Below, piece by piece: positions 1-11,933 of a DNA stretch of 64,000 bases (position 1 is its first letter; every line of letters starts with the position of its first letter). Below the pieces are notes generated by a model. The model ran no database searches. It was not told the origin of the DNA and was given only the letters and a program-made list of their open reading frames with translations. The position numbers were made by a program, and so were the translations under genes. The DNA comes from Norana najaformis (Eukaryota; Annelida; Clitellata; Crassiclitellata; Hormogastridae): the NCBI GenBank assembly GCA_964023275.1, contig OZ029928.1, positions 1,984,001 through 2,048,000 on the forward strand. Direction: 5' to 3'.

Positions 1-2442
1 ACTGGCTATGCAATGATCCATATAATCGGGACTGTGGAGAATTCGTTTCGGCCTACTCGGAATTCACAACAGAACCAGAGTTTATATTTCCACATATGCT
101 ATTTACAAAAGTCTATTTGCAGTTTATTATTTACAATGGCTCTCCTTTAACATAATTATCAACACACTTCATAAAGTTTTACTCGAAAGACATCAAAATC
201 AAACTGTCATAAATACATAAGCAGCATCCCGAGGACGTCGCCAATGTAAACAAAGATAATGGTTAGTGGTTGACCGAAACTCTCTTAGACTCAACCAAAA
301 GTACTTCCACGCTCATGAATTGCACCGAATAATATCACTCTTCTAGCACTGAACCAGAATTCTACCTACCAGAAAACCTCGTTTCAACCATGCACACATT
401 TCCACGTACGCAAGCTAAAGTGCTGAACAGGCTTCAATGCCAAGCTTAAGATCACGAAGACACAAACGACTTCAACCATGAGAAAACGACTGAATAGACT
501 TGGTTAGACATTATCTGCAGTATGCTAATATCCGCTATGTGAAATTCTCCACAGTGTGGATGCTGAAAATGATTTGAAAACAATTTTTTCAAGAGGACTA
601 GGTTTCCCAAAAACTTTTCAGTTATGTGTATTCACTAACAAATGTCGATGACTTCCATCGCCGTCCACTTCGTATATATTGCATCTTGGACATACGCAGT
701 AAGCGCAAATTTTACCATTCTCTGCAGCAGTAATTACAATGACTAAGCACATGTTGAGATTATTTTGTTAAGACACATGATTTTAAGTCATACATACCAC
801 GTTGTCAACTGCGTGCTAGTAACAAGGCGGCATGGCCTTCGTTCGCTTGGGCTTTTCTCGACTTGTAAAAGTCTTTCTAGTCCAGATCTGCCTATACAAT
901 GCTTATCAATCCTGTGGAGATTAGGCCGATATTGACACAGCAAATGCATTAGGGCAAACCTGCTCGTATGCGTGCATACATTCTGAGTGTCTAAATCTTG
1001 AGCAGCCCATCTGAGAAACACGACTGAAACAGCGATTTTGTCGACACGTGAAACCGCCCGGATGATTTTCGTTGTAACCAGGAGCAGCTCACAGTGAAAC
1101 CAAAGGGATGATACAATAGATAATATTCTGGCTGCATTAGAACAGCTGAACGAAAGAGAGTGGCACGTTTGGAGACAGATCGATCCTGATCTCGTGAACG
1201 GTCATCGAACTCACGTGTACGGCCGGCAGAACCGTCCCGCAAAGAAAAGTCGATGAGGCGCCACCTTGCGAACAACGATGGAAACAGACAAACATACCAA
1301 AAACGATCGGAATAAAACCGGTCGTTTTTGGTATGTTTGTCCATGTCTAGCCTCAGAAACGATTTAGCGTCATCTATCTGTGACAAAGAAGACTTTCAAC
1401 CTGTATAAGAAGAGCCACAATGTGCATTCCTTAACTTGCCTTGATTTGCTTTCAAGACAACAGCTGTGTCTAATGATGCAATTCTGTTGTGCTCAGCTGA
1501 GATGCTAGTGTGTGTCCAGACCAGACATCAGTGTTAAGAGCGCAGACATCCATGTAAAAAATATATAAACTCTAAAGATATCTGCTGCAATGGAAATCCA
1601 GGCGTTGATTGGCTTTCAAGGCACAAACATAATACTTCGATGGATGGCTTTTCATCTTCCTCGTACAAACACGACTACTTTTCTTCATTCATCTGCACTC
1701 TCTGCATCTCTATCTCTCTCTTTATCCACGTCAAGACCCATGACAGCCAAAAGCTGACGTTAGCTCTGGATAGTGCAGTGCACTAATTAAACAGCTTTTA
1801 AACAATGATATAAATTTATGGCCTGGAATATGCACATCAAAGCCAATGTACACCAACAGACCTGTCACATTTGCCGACTCTACTTAACGACATCACTGGT
1901 CAACATGATTTATGCTTCCTTAATAATTTTTGGTGATTCTAGCAGTGTTCCAGTCGCTGATTTTGGAAATGAACCCGGAATTTCTCTATCACGGGAGTTT
2001 TTTGTTGTGAAACTGCCGAAAGTTTGCGTCATATTGATTTCCATTAATAATCGTAATAGATATATTGCTAGTATTTCAGTGATAATTTTGACATACTTAT
2101 TAATTATGTAAGTGACGTATTGAATATATTTATTGGGTCACTAACATAATTGGTGCTTACCACTATGATAATATTTTCCTGCTTTTCAAACGTTAGGCTA
2201 TCGTGGTGAGTACAAAATGTCACGTAAATGAGTCAAGAGCCGTGATACGTTTTGTTACATATGTGGTAAGTTCACTTTGAAATCTCACAAGAAGACAATG
2301 ACTCCGCTTGTTAAGAAAGCGTATGAACTGTAGTTTGGATGTAAAGTTGGCGATCAGGATAAAGATTGAGCATCTCATATTTGTTATTGGTACATCTTGC
2401 GCAGTCAATCTCAGAGCATGAATTAATGGTACTCGGACGTCT
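1..2442. other. Noncoding stretch, no gene recognised
   Basis: Only short unsupported reading frames are present on either strand. The longest (991-1386, minus) overlaps an inverted repeat and resembles no family I know. A pyrimidine-rich run lies near 1680-1730. The one clear structure is the hairpin at 1287-1341, listed separately. Confidence 0.5.
1287..1341. repeat. 24-bp inverted repeat (hairpin)
   Basis: The arms 1287-1310 and 1318-1341 are reverse complements with a single mismatch, around a 7-base AT-only loop (1311-1317). Each arm includes the string ACAAACATACCAAAAACGA or its complement. No gene or transposon is recognisable around it. Confidence 0.75.
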
Positions 2443-3846
2443 ATGTCGTTTGCTGTTCCAATGATAGGAGCAGAAAGATCATGTTTCAGACTGTTTAACA
2501 AATGTTTTTCTTCCAAAAGCAAGAAACCAATTGAATATCCTAATCTTCCATCGGCACTGAGACCACTACCACACGATGACAGTCTTCCTGTGTCCAAGCC
2601 TCCGGATGTTTGGATCATCGACGACGTTGATGAGACTGTGACAGAGGAAACAGAAGACTCCATTGATCCTGATTTCCAACCACTGCAATGCTGTAAGCCT
2701 CATTTGAAAAGCTGAACTAAATGACCTAGTTAGGGACTTAAATTTATCAAAGAGTCAAGCGGAATTGCTGGGCTCTCGGCTTCAGAGATGGAATCTGCTT
2801 GCACAAGGAAATAAAGTTTCTGTATTTCGCAAGCGACATAACGATTTGATCAAGTTTTTTTTAATAAAAACGATAATTTGTGTTTCTGCAAAGATGTTGA
2901 AGGATTGTTTGGCGCACTTGTTGTCAATATAATCTGCAAGAATGGCGACTGTTATCGATTCATCGAGTTAAGCATTAAAGCATTTTATTATACAATGGAA
3001 ATATGTGTCCATCAATACCTATAGGGCATGTTGTGCACATGAAAGACGATAATTTAAAGCTGTTACTGTCAACTATCCAGTAAGTAAGCATAACTGAAAT
3101 TTGTGTGGTGCTTTGAAGTTGTAGCACTTCTTTCTGGGCTGCAGCTAGGGTATACAAAGTATTGTTGTTTCATTTGCGAGTGGGACAGTCGTGCAAGAGA
3201 TTCCAATTACATCAAGAAGGACTGGCCACGTCGCAAACATTTGGTACCAGGCCAAAAGAACGTTCATCACGAATCACCTGTTGATCACAGTAATGTTTTG
3301 TTGCCATCTCTTCACATAAAGCTTGGACTAGTGAAGAACTTTGTCAAAGAATTGAAGAGGGAAAGGGGTTCAAGTACTTAAGAGACAAGTCTCCTCGCAT
3401 AAGTGAGGCCAAGATACGAGAAGGCATATTTGTTGGTTCACAGATGAGGGAACTGACGAATGACATTCACTTTGACGAACTTCTGAATAAAACTGAGTTA
3501 ACTGCAGAGCAGTCTTTGAAGGACGTTGTCATCAACTTTCTAGGTAATAACAAATCAACAAATTATGTTCAGCTGCCCGCTGAAAAGATGCTTCAAGCAT
3601 TTCATCTGATGGAGGTTAAAATGTCACTAAAAATAAATTTTTGCATTCCCATCTGGATTTCTTCCCAGCAAATTTTGGTGACGTAAGCGATGAACATGGC
3701 GAACGATTTCGTCAGAACATTGCCAGAATTGAGAAACGATACAAGGGTGTGTGGAGTACTAATATGCTGGCTGACCACTGTTGGACACTGATCAGAGAAG
3801 TTCCTAACATTGAATACAAACGCAAATCAGCCGCAGTTCGGTTATA
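2443..3846 (+). pseudogene. Decayed multicopy mobile-element-type protein gene
   Basis: Several plus-strand segments in different frames resemble successive parts of one protein that I recognise as highly repeated and unnamed in arthropod, hydra and other invertebrate genomes. In order they are: a Pro-rich segment with LPHDDSLPV (about 2545-2600); ELNDLVRDLNLSKSQAELLG (about 2714-2775); an IGHVVHMKDDN segment (about 3015-3055); GYTKYCCFICEWDSRARD (about 3147-3200); LHIKLGLVKNFVKEL (about 3313-3355); AKIREGIFVG (about 3410-3440); HSHLDFFPANFGDVSDEHGE (about 3644-3703); and MLADHCWTLIREVPNIEYKRKS at the end. Stop codons (for example at about 3379 and 3685) and frame changes separate the segments, so it cannot make a full protein. 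The high copy number elsewhere is from memory and suggests a mobile-element origin. The superfamily is uncertain and a catalytic core was not identified. Confidence 0.6.
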
Positions 3847-3952
3847 GAGTGTCCACAAATTAAATTTCAAGTACATTAAATTACAAGCAATCCAGAATGC
3901 TCTCGCTCGGCACGATTTGCGTTTGTATTCAATGTTAGGAGCTTCTCTGATC
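3790..3952. repeat. 39-bp inverted duplication at the end of the decayed gene
   Basis: The segment 3790-3828, which encodes the IREVPNIEYKRKS end of the decayed protein, recurs as its reverse complement at 3914-3952 with one mismatch. The spacer is 85 bases. The second copy lies at the 5' edge of the LINE remnant. Confidence 0.8.
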
Positions 3953-4610
3953 ATAACGTCACCAAATCTCCCAAATACCTTCACATCACTCCTGTTCCGA
4001 AATCACTTCACTTGCTTAAAATACCTGAACGAATAGAGTACAAAGTCCTATCACATACCTATAACACGCTTCAATTCTCCCAACCCTTCTATCTTCGCCA
4101 GCTATTTACAATCCAACCACTCCGTTCAATCCGCTCCTCGTCTGCACTAACACTTCTCCGCCCTCCTGTCACTTCATCCTTAAAATTTGGAAATCGCTTC
4201 ATTGCCATAGCTGCTCCACCTCTCTGGAATAAACTCCCGCCAGAATTACAACAATTATCTGATCCATCTTACGAACTTACCATCATTTCACCCCTTGCAA
4301 TCTTTCCGCAGGTCTTCCAATCAAAATTAAAAACACTCCTGTTTCGCACACCCTGTCCTGATTCCTCTTCTTCCCCTTATAAATCTTGCAGGTCCAATTC
4401 CAAACACCATCCACCTTAACCGTCCGTCTGCCTGCTTGTCTGTCTGTCTGCCTATCTGCCTGCATGCCTGCCTGACTCTTGGATCTTGACCTGGAACCGA
4501 AGCCTTTTGCCTATCGATTTTGTTTTGACTGAGCGCTTGTGAATAAGCTGTTTCCCGCGACTTAGCTTTCGTTGGGTTCTGTAGAAATCTTGAGATTACG
4601 ATTACGATTG
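3860..4610 (+). mobile_element. 5'-truncated LINE: C-terminal ORF plus 3' tail
   Basis: The plus frame ending at 4419 has the C-terminal domain typical of CR1/L2-like non-LTR retrotransposons: an IQNALAR segment (about 3889), LLKIPERIEYKVL, RSIRSSSALTLLRPP, AAPPLWNKLPPELQQL and a final FQSKLKTLLFRTP. The first parts are frame-shifted. After the stop comes an untranslated region with a GTCT/GCCT-rich run (about 4425-4475). A conserved tail contains CTTGACCTGGAACCGA, CTATCGATTTTG, GTGAATAAGCTG and a terminal GATTACGATTACGATT array (about 4590-4608). The same tail recurs at 18.7, 20.1, 29.2, 32.3, 50.8 and 58.2 kb, so this copy links the orphan tails to a coding LINE. Reverse transcriptase and endonuclease are absent. 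Confidence 0.8.
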
Positions 4611-5140
4611 TAAATGTATGTACTAAGTAAACTTTTACGTACTTCATTTCAAAATCTTGCATACCATTTCTCTCAAAAAAACTTACGTGATACTAAAATT
4701 CTGAGAATATGATGGTATTCAGCGTGCCAAATTCTATATAAAGGAGCTGGTTTCTTCGGGAGGAAAAAAGTTAAAATTTCTTAACCGGTGTAATTAGAGA
4801 AGTTGATTGCATATAATTGTGTTGTGTTCAATCGCAAGAAGACAGAGGCATCGATAAGCCAACTTTTGAGTATAACATTTTCTTTTTAATCTACGCCATT
4901 TTGATGAGGTAGACAAAGGATTCGCAACTTCTCTGTGAATTACTCTACTCATTTAGGTGAGTTTCAGTCGTTACTGTCGTCAGTTTCCGTTTAAGCATTA
5001 TCTTATTTTATGCATAGTTTCGATAACTTTAGGCAGAGATTTGCTAATTAATTGCCATAATATGCTGCATATGAATTTTCTGATTTCAGAAGTCTTTTAG
5101 CGGTTTTTAAACTCTTCCTCTTCTGAAACCAAAATGATGG

Positions 5141-5173
5141 TTATTATTATTATTATTAGTAGTAGTAGTAGTG

Positions 5174-5212
<39 letters not shown>

Positions 5213-5213
5213 A
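5141..5213 (+). repeat. Trinucleotide microsatellite (TTA/TAG type)
   Basis: TTA units run into AGT/TAG units with occasional interruptions. Serine or valine homopolymer frames here are products of the repeat. Confidence 0.95.
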
Positions 5214-5445
5214 TAGCTGTTGTTTTTGTTGTTGCTGTTTGCCTCTTGTCCCAAATGGATGGAAGCCTATGTGGTTGTATCTCTTAACTCAGATTCCAAT
5301 TATACATATTTTGGAGTTGTTTTGGAGTGCCCTAGATCGATAAAAAGGGCTGTATTATTACTAGACCTGATTGGATACAACTTACGGCGTATCACTGCGC
5401 AATTCTTCTTCGGCTGCAGTTGCCTTCATTTCTCCATATAATCCA

Positions 5446-5802
5446 TTAGACTTCTAAAGACGAGACTGCACGTTCTTCAAGTGTACTGTCGAACTTTCGT
5501 TTCCTAATCGAGTACATCGGTTGGTATGTAATGGCGTTCAAGTCATGGGAACGGCAGGTGCCCCACACGATAATCGGGCAGTGTTTATTTTTGTTTAATG
5601 GGCTCCCCATTGAGTCGATTATTGACAGACTGAGGACGCCAAATAATGGCAGCAGTGCCAATAAGTGCACTTGCCTCAGTCCAACCGCATATACAATGCC
5701 CAATCCTAAAACGACCGACCCATTGCTTTCATAGGCTGATAAGGCGTTGTCGCGTCCTATAGTCACAACTCGGTATACGCTTTCGCACTTCCAGCAAGTC
5801 AA
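5446..5802 (-). other. Unassigned open frame with hydrophobic segments
   Basis: This 118-codon minus-strand frame contains two adjacent hydrophobic stretches (around VVLGLGIVYAVGL and VHLLALLPLFGVLSLSII), followed by a basic and acidic tail with SIRKRKFDSTLEE. It could be an exon of a membrane protein. A possible acceptor (CTATAG) falls inside the frame near 5757. No family is recognised, no partner exon was found, and a chance open frame remains quite possible. Confidence 0.2.
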
Positions 5803-8800
5803 ACACTGACTGTCATTCCCAGCACGTCTCTGTCTCTGTCTAGGCCTATTCCGTATTTTTAGTATTTCTGTTTTCAGTGACCTCGTTGAAAAGACAAACT
5901 TACTATCGGATTACAGTTGTTGTCGGTATTTTTTTCTCTTTCGAACACGAATGCGTTTCGAGATGCATTTATGTGTTTGACTTAGCTACAGTTTATAGAA
6001 CGACAACGTAACATCTAGAGAAATAGATGTTAAATGCTGGTGTGAAAAAACCAGGTGTTTTTTTATCCTATACATTTGGTGACAAACGAAATTTAGAAAT
6101 TTCAGTTTTTTTCAATTTTCTTACTACTTGTGTGCTGTAAGATGATGCTTGTACAATTCATTTAAACATCTCTGGCTATTTAGCTAAGAGAAATATTTCG
6201 AGTGGCACGTGTGTTTTGCAGCAGTTAGCACAGCGTACAGGATTAGTGGTATAAAAAATGAAAACATGCAGTTGGATTGTTTTTATTTTGTTGCACTGTG
6301 TAATCAATTATTTTTTCTTTCTTTTATGTGGTGACCCTGAAAGGGCCTTTTCACGTGACAGTGATGACTTAGTACTTATTTGACCACTCTTTACTCATGA
6401 GAACGGCCTTGCACCTCTCAGGCATGAAATAAACCAGTTTGATGAGGTGGTCTATGGGGACAACTCGGTTCCAAGCTATTACCGGCTCTACCAGCTCTCT
6501 CGCAGTCTCTGACGTTACGATCTCCTAGTTTGCTAAAAAATTTGTTCAGTTATTCCTTTTGACAAAAACATTAAAACGGATCATTTCGACTTTTGGTCAA
6601 GCATTGTCCGAGATATGGGTTCCCTAACTTTGACCAAAACGTGTCGGCCTGCGTGAATCAATCTGGCCTATCTTGGATTCTACGTCACCTGGAGAGCTAT
6701 CTATAGCAAACGGAAGGCAATTTACCTTAATATTTATTTTAAAAGAATTTCTTAATCTTAGCCTATTAAAGTCGACTTTGTTAAGTTTGTACCGTAATTT
6801 TTATAGTTTGTTGAGAATTTATTGTCTAATCAGCATTATGGCATGAGCAGTTGCTGAGAATTTTAGACTGGCACTCACTTTATTTTTAGTGATTTATTGT
6901 ATACAGCTCATAATTTGCAAAAAGTACCAATATTGTGTTATATTCAGCATTGTCAGCAACGCCATTGATTTGATTCAGTGTCTCCCGGCCAGGGTTCTGC
7001 GGAATCCTAGGATTCCGCATACTATCGTCCCGGGTTATGCAAGAAATTGAGAAATAAATAAATGAGACATTGACATATGAGTACTAAATAAGAAATAAGT
7101 TTATGGAAAAAAACTAGCAAATACAGTTATGTCTCCGACTAAGATGCACAATGAAAACAGGCAAGAAAAATGCTTAAATTTTTCTTATAATATAGGCTGA
7201 TGAATGGTAGGGATTGCTCAGAGTATGAAAAATCATAGGAGTTCAGCCAAGTGACAAAGGCCAGGAAACACTGATTTAATTTACAGGAATATTTTTAATT
7301 TAATTAAGCACTATCCATTTAGGTACTGCTATGAATTTAATTTTGTTTTAGCTCTTGGTTTAAACTTACAACTTTCTGTTTATTGACATCTTATCTTTCA
7401 CTAATTAGTAAAACATGTGATTTATTTGTAAGTTCTCATCAGAACTTTATTATAAGAAAAATCCCGATTAAAAAAAAACAGTACAGCTTAGGCCTAGATT
7501 CTGCAACTGATGACCGACAGTCGTTTCTTGCATTACATTTGCTTTATTGCAGTAACAATTTACTTCTGTGGCTGTCACATTTAAACAACATAAACATGTT
7601 CAAAGGAAAATTTTCAACTACAGCAACAATGTCGGCACTTGATGAATATCACATGATTTCTCACAAATCACGACCTGTAGTTAACAAATCATACAAAATA
7701 AACTACGGGGTGCCAAAGCTTAAATTCTGAGTAATTGCTCATGCTGGAAAATTAATAACATTAGATAATAACATCCGTTTGTACAAACTGACCCTGGTAG
7801 AATTTAATGGGATAAGATTGCTCAGCATTTTCTGTAAGTATATATTAAATTTTCTAGCCAGTATGTCTAGATAGGCCTATAGCTTTCCACATACTTTCAA
7901 TGTTACGTAACTATGATCTCTCTAGGTGCTACAGAAACCGAGCTACTGCAGTGTGACTAACTCAGATCAACATCTGTTGGTCTAATTTCAATGTGCAATG
8001 TCTCGGACAAGGGTTTACCCAAAATATAAAATATTCTTTACAAAATTTCATCCAGGTCAGCAAAAACTTACGCGGTTAATGCAGGGGCTGCAGTGATTCG
8101 ACATGGAATAATTGACATGCACATTAAATATGTCTGACTTTTGATGTCATGTGATAACATACTCATTGTCTGCAGAACTGATAGTAAGGAGAGCAGTCAG
8201 TTTTGGCTAGCTCCAATAGGCAGTCATAAGTAAATGAACATCACATTGACGTCACTTTTTTTACCTTGGTTTACATATGAGGCGCGTGGCTAGTTCTTTC
8301 TGTTGCTATCTGACCTTCCCACTGATAGTTTACAGTTTGTGTATTCATTTAATAACCGAGTTCGCTATGCAGCGTGAATCGAAGAAAAATCTTTAAAATA
8401 TGTCCAAGATGGATAGTTGATTCTGTCCAAAGGATAATTATGAAATCTGATTTCTGTAATGCCTAACATTTCTAGCTTCAGACGACGTTGTTTTACGGCT
8501 CTTCTGAAAACAGACAAACTCTATTCTAACTTCAGAAGTAAACTTCCGGGTTTAAGGCAAGAGGGCCAAGAATAGTAAGTGAATAAGAGCTCCGGTTCGC
8601 CCGAAAAATCAGGGTTTGACGCCGGCAAGTTGGCAACGTATAGCACAACATTAGGTTTTATTAGGTATAGGCCTAATATTTATGACTACAGTCCGTGGAT
8701 TGGAACCGAACATGGTCGAAGCCATATGGTCGCTATAGAAAAACGTGTACAATCTTACAATTTTTAAAGTCGCTTTTATCGTTTTCGAGTTGTTTACTCT

Positions 8801-9211
8801 GAGCAGTTGTTTGGTTTGGCTTAATTTTCATCAAAATTCGCACATTTCTGATACCATTTTATAGTGTCATCATACTATCTGCACGAATTGTCCTACACGA
8901 ATTAAACAACTCTCTCAGGAAATGGAGGCCTATTTTCCTATTCAGCGTTTTAGAGCCCAACATCATTACAGTGTTACGCATATTGTTTGAGACAAATTCA
9001 TTGCATCCGAGAAAGACTGCGACCGGTGAAACTGAGCGGATGATCCTGAAACGCTTTCTGGTAGAAAGTAAGATCGACAAGCAACTACATTTAAGAAGCT
9101 CATTCTTGGCCATCAGTTATTAACAGACTAAAATGCTTTTAATTGGTAACTTAATGACAACGACGAATATAACGTACCTAAACCAGCATAATAAGAAAAA
9201 TATTAATTCTG
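5803..9211. other. Noncoding stretch, no gene recognised
   Basis: AT-rich sequence with short, unsupported frames on both strands. The palindromic octamer TAGGCCTA occurs at 5841, 7489, 7872 and 8668. No RNA gene, transposon terminus or coding homology is visible. Confidence 0.5.
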
Positions 9212-9854
9212 AAAAAATAAATGCAGTATGTGATCAAGTTCGATAAGCGATATCCCTAAATGCAGTCATAAACAAACTCATCAAAATGACGCTTCTATAA
9301 AAAACTGTTTGAATTTCAATTAGGATCAACGACTTCATTAGCGCAAACAGTCGCCAATAATAAATCGCCTCCAACAGCTATGGGGCGGTTCGGTGGCCGA
9401 TTGGTAACACGCTGGCACGAAGAGCGGAAGGAAGCGGGATCGAATCCCGCTTGCCCCATAAAGGTCGACTCAGCCGCTACTCGCCAGAGGGCAGTAGTAA
9501 AATGAGTAGCAGTTTCACTGCGTAGATAACCTTGGGTTCGGCGGGTAAGACTTGCCATCTACCGCCGATGTATGGTCACTAGTGGCCACCTAAGGACTGA
9601 TGGCATTGAAACCGGAGATCAGTACCGGCACCTACGGGCGTTGAACCCATGGTGGAATCTATCTATCTATCTCCAACAGCTACTGTTAACGTTTAAATAT
9701 GCTGACGTCTTTGGCAGGACATAGCCTAGCATACTCAGATGCCTCACTGCAGCGCGTTCATGTAAAAAAAAAATGATGCAAAACCACAAGCCGCCGTGTT
9801 TATGCATTAGGGATATCGCTTATCCAACTTGATCGCATACTGCATTTATTTTTT
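9212..9854. mobile_element. Palindromic (foldback/MITE-like) element carrying a nested SINE
   Basis: Sequence 9212-9273 and sequence 9798-9854 are near-exact reverse complements over about 55 bases, sharing AAATGCAGTATG, GATAAGCGATATCCCTAA and ATAAAC in the same order. With the nested SINE (9381-9670) and one copy of its 12-bp target duplication removed, the original element would be about 340 bp. Long inverted arms with no coding capacity suit a MITE or foldback element. Its own target duplication was not identified, so the superfamily is unknown. Confidence 0.6.
9381..9670 (+). mobile_element. tRNA-derived SINE with 12-bp target-site duplication
   Basis: The first about 77 bases are tRNA-like. 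A GGGGCGG 5' end can pair with TTGCCCC at 9452-9458, an A-box-like stretch (TGGCCGATTGGTAACACGC) follows, and a B box (GGGATCGAATCCCG) lies about 45 bases further on. The body is about 200 bases and the tail is an ATCT repeat (about 9658-9670). The insertion is flanked by identical 12-mers CTCCAACAGCTA at 9369-9380 and 9671-9682, which are textbook retroposition target duplications. It lies inside the inverted-repeat element 9212-9854 and so inserted later. Confidence 0.9.
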
Positions 9855-11084
9855 ATATACTTATTTCTTTGTTTATGAATAAATTTATTATTTGTTTACC
9901 TATGTTGAAAATCACTGAATTCAGGAAACGACTGCCTACTTTCGCTTGTATGAAAAAGCGCGACGGTCATCAGATAATGGCTCGATGCGGTCTGCGAAAT
10001 AGCATGGTGCGCCGCTATGCAGATACTTGTATATGAGAAAGCCAAATTTTAATATGACGCATTCGCCGGTAGTAAAAGTTCAGTTTAAATTACGAGAATG
10101 ACATTCACACGTAGACACATCTTAATACAGAATTTGTTAAAATAAATTAATACTACATCGAAATCAAAGTTCAATATGTACAACTAAAATCCCATCGACC
10201 TAATAGTTACAGATTAATTAAACTTTATTGATTTTTTTATCATAAGAGAGCTTTATTCATTCATCTTCGAAATGTCACACCATTTCACATAAGATGGAAT
10301 AAGTTGATATATTGTTCTTTCTTCACATATCATATCTTCGCAATTTAACTCACTGCTGGTAATCTCTGGAGACCATAATATATAGGTTAATTACCTGAAA
10401 TTATTTAATTTAAAGCAAAATGCTGCGAAAGCCCATCAACTTTTATACCTTGTTTCACGACGTTGACACCTCTTAAAATCTACAAATATTCCTTCTTGAA
10501 GTCTTGACCGACAAAGCTGTCGTTGGATTCAACAAAGTAATGTTTCAAATCCACCGGTAACAAATTATTTAAAGTTAATTTTTCGAATCAAGGCGATTAT
10601 TGTCTTTCAGTAGAATGTCGTCTTAATTATCAATGGAGAGTTTAACAAGTCGCCAACGGGCCCCGATATTTGCTAATCTGACGTCAGAAATGGCACGAGT
10701 GCACAATGTTTCTTAAATTCTTTCTCTATTTCAGTTCAACAAATAGGTTTATTAGGTCTACGCATCCATAAGATCTCACTACGAATTTTTACATCTACAA
10801 ATTTGTAGAAGCAGCTAGAGGCAAACAACGATTGGGATGAACAGCCAGCTACAGATGAAAAATCAGCGAGATAAGCGCGTTATTTAGATATGAAAAGCGA
10901 GTGAGATAGTAAGATACAGACCGTTGCAGAGCAACATGTAGTCTACTATATGTACTACGTAAGGAGCATTCTGTCAATAAGATGATGCTAAGTATAATAT
11001 TAAGTCAGAGTTTATTTCTCAAATGTGGCAAATTAATCAACATAAAAATGAGCGAATTTAGTGTACGTTTTTCGAATACGTTTT
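9855..11084. other. Noncoding stretch, no gene recognised
   Basis: AT-rich, with no long frames on either strand and no recognisable repeat family. Confidence 0.5.
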
Positions 11085-11933
11085 AAGTAAGTAAGTAAGT
11101 AAGTAAGTAAGTATATTCTTTATTAACCAATAGCTAATCGCACATTGGTTTACAAGTATTTAAGAACACAAGAAAACTTAATAATCATACAACATCCTAA
11201 CAATAAAACATTTACGAGTTAAATTGTCAGCAGGAGGAATAATACGATCATGGGTGTGGGGCCGTAGGGAATAACTGAGGGTTTTAATTGGTGGGAGTAG
11301 CTGATGTAAGACATGATTTGAGTTGTTCAAGATTGCTTTAAAGAGACGAGCATCAGCTGTGCCACAGAGTTCATCGAACGTTGGGGAGTTCCCAGGAAGA
11401 TAGCGGAGACGCACAAGTCTCCGCATCAAAGCCTGGAGCCGAGCTCTAGCTTGTGCCCCAGCATAGCCCCACCACACGGGAGAGGCGTACAGCATCCTGG
11501 CCAGTGTTGTGGCTCGGACAACGTCGTAGAGCCGAGGGCCAGTTAGGCCATGTGATACAAGAATTCGTATGGCATATAAAGACTGACGCGCCTGACTATG
11601 AATCCGATCAATATGAGAATCAAAATTTAACATCCTCGATAGGGTAACACCCAATATTGTCATCTCTGGTACCCTGGTTAAACCAGGAATCACATTAGGT
11701 AAAATTATCTGCTGATTTCTCATTCTTGGCCGGTGAATTATCATTTCACATGTCTTTTTATGATTAAGTTTTAAGTTACACTTATCCGCCCAAAGGGCAA
11801 CATGGTCTAGTTCAGCCTGAACCATCAAGCTATTGCAGGATGGTACAAGAAGGTAACTGTCATCAGCGTATTTAAATAACCTATTGTTGGGTGCTAAAGG
11901 CTTATAATTGGATATGGCAACTAGGAAGTTTTA
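11085..11933 (-). mobile_element. 5'-truncated LINE: reverse transcriptase C-terminus and 3' repeat tail
   Basis: Read on the minus strand, the frame starts within the reverse-transcriptase palm with the catalytic box KYADDSYLLVPS (near 11845-11870). It continues through ELDHVALWADKCNLKLNHKK, a TILGVTLSRMLNFDSHID thumb-like segment, and the LINE-typical RARLQALMRRLVRLRYL to a stop at 11178. The YADD metal-binding motif is intact, but everything upstream (endonuclease, RT motifs A-B) is missing. The 3' end is short, with an AATAAA (about 11122-11127 on the minus strand) and an ACTT tandem array (11085-11113), as in CR1/L2-type elements. The tail differs from the GATTAC-tailed family in this window, so this is a second LINE family. 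Confidence 0.85.
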
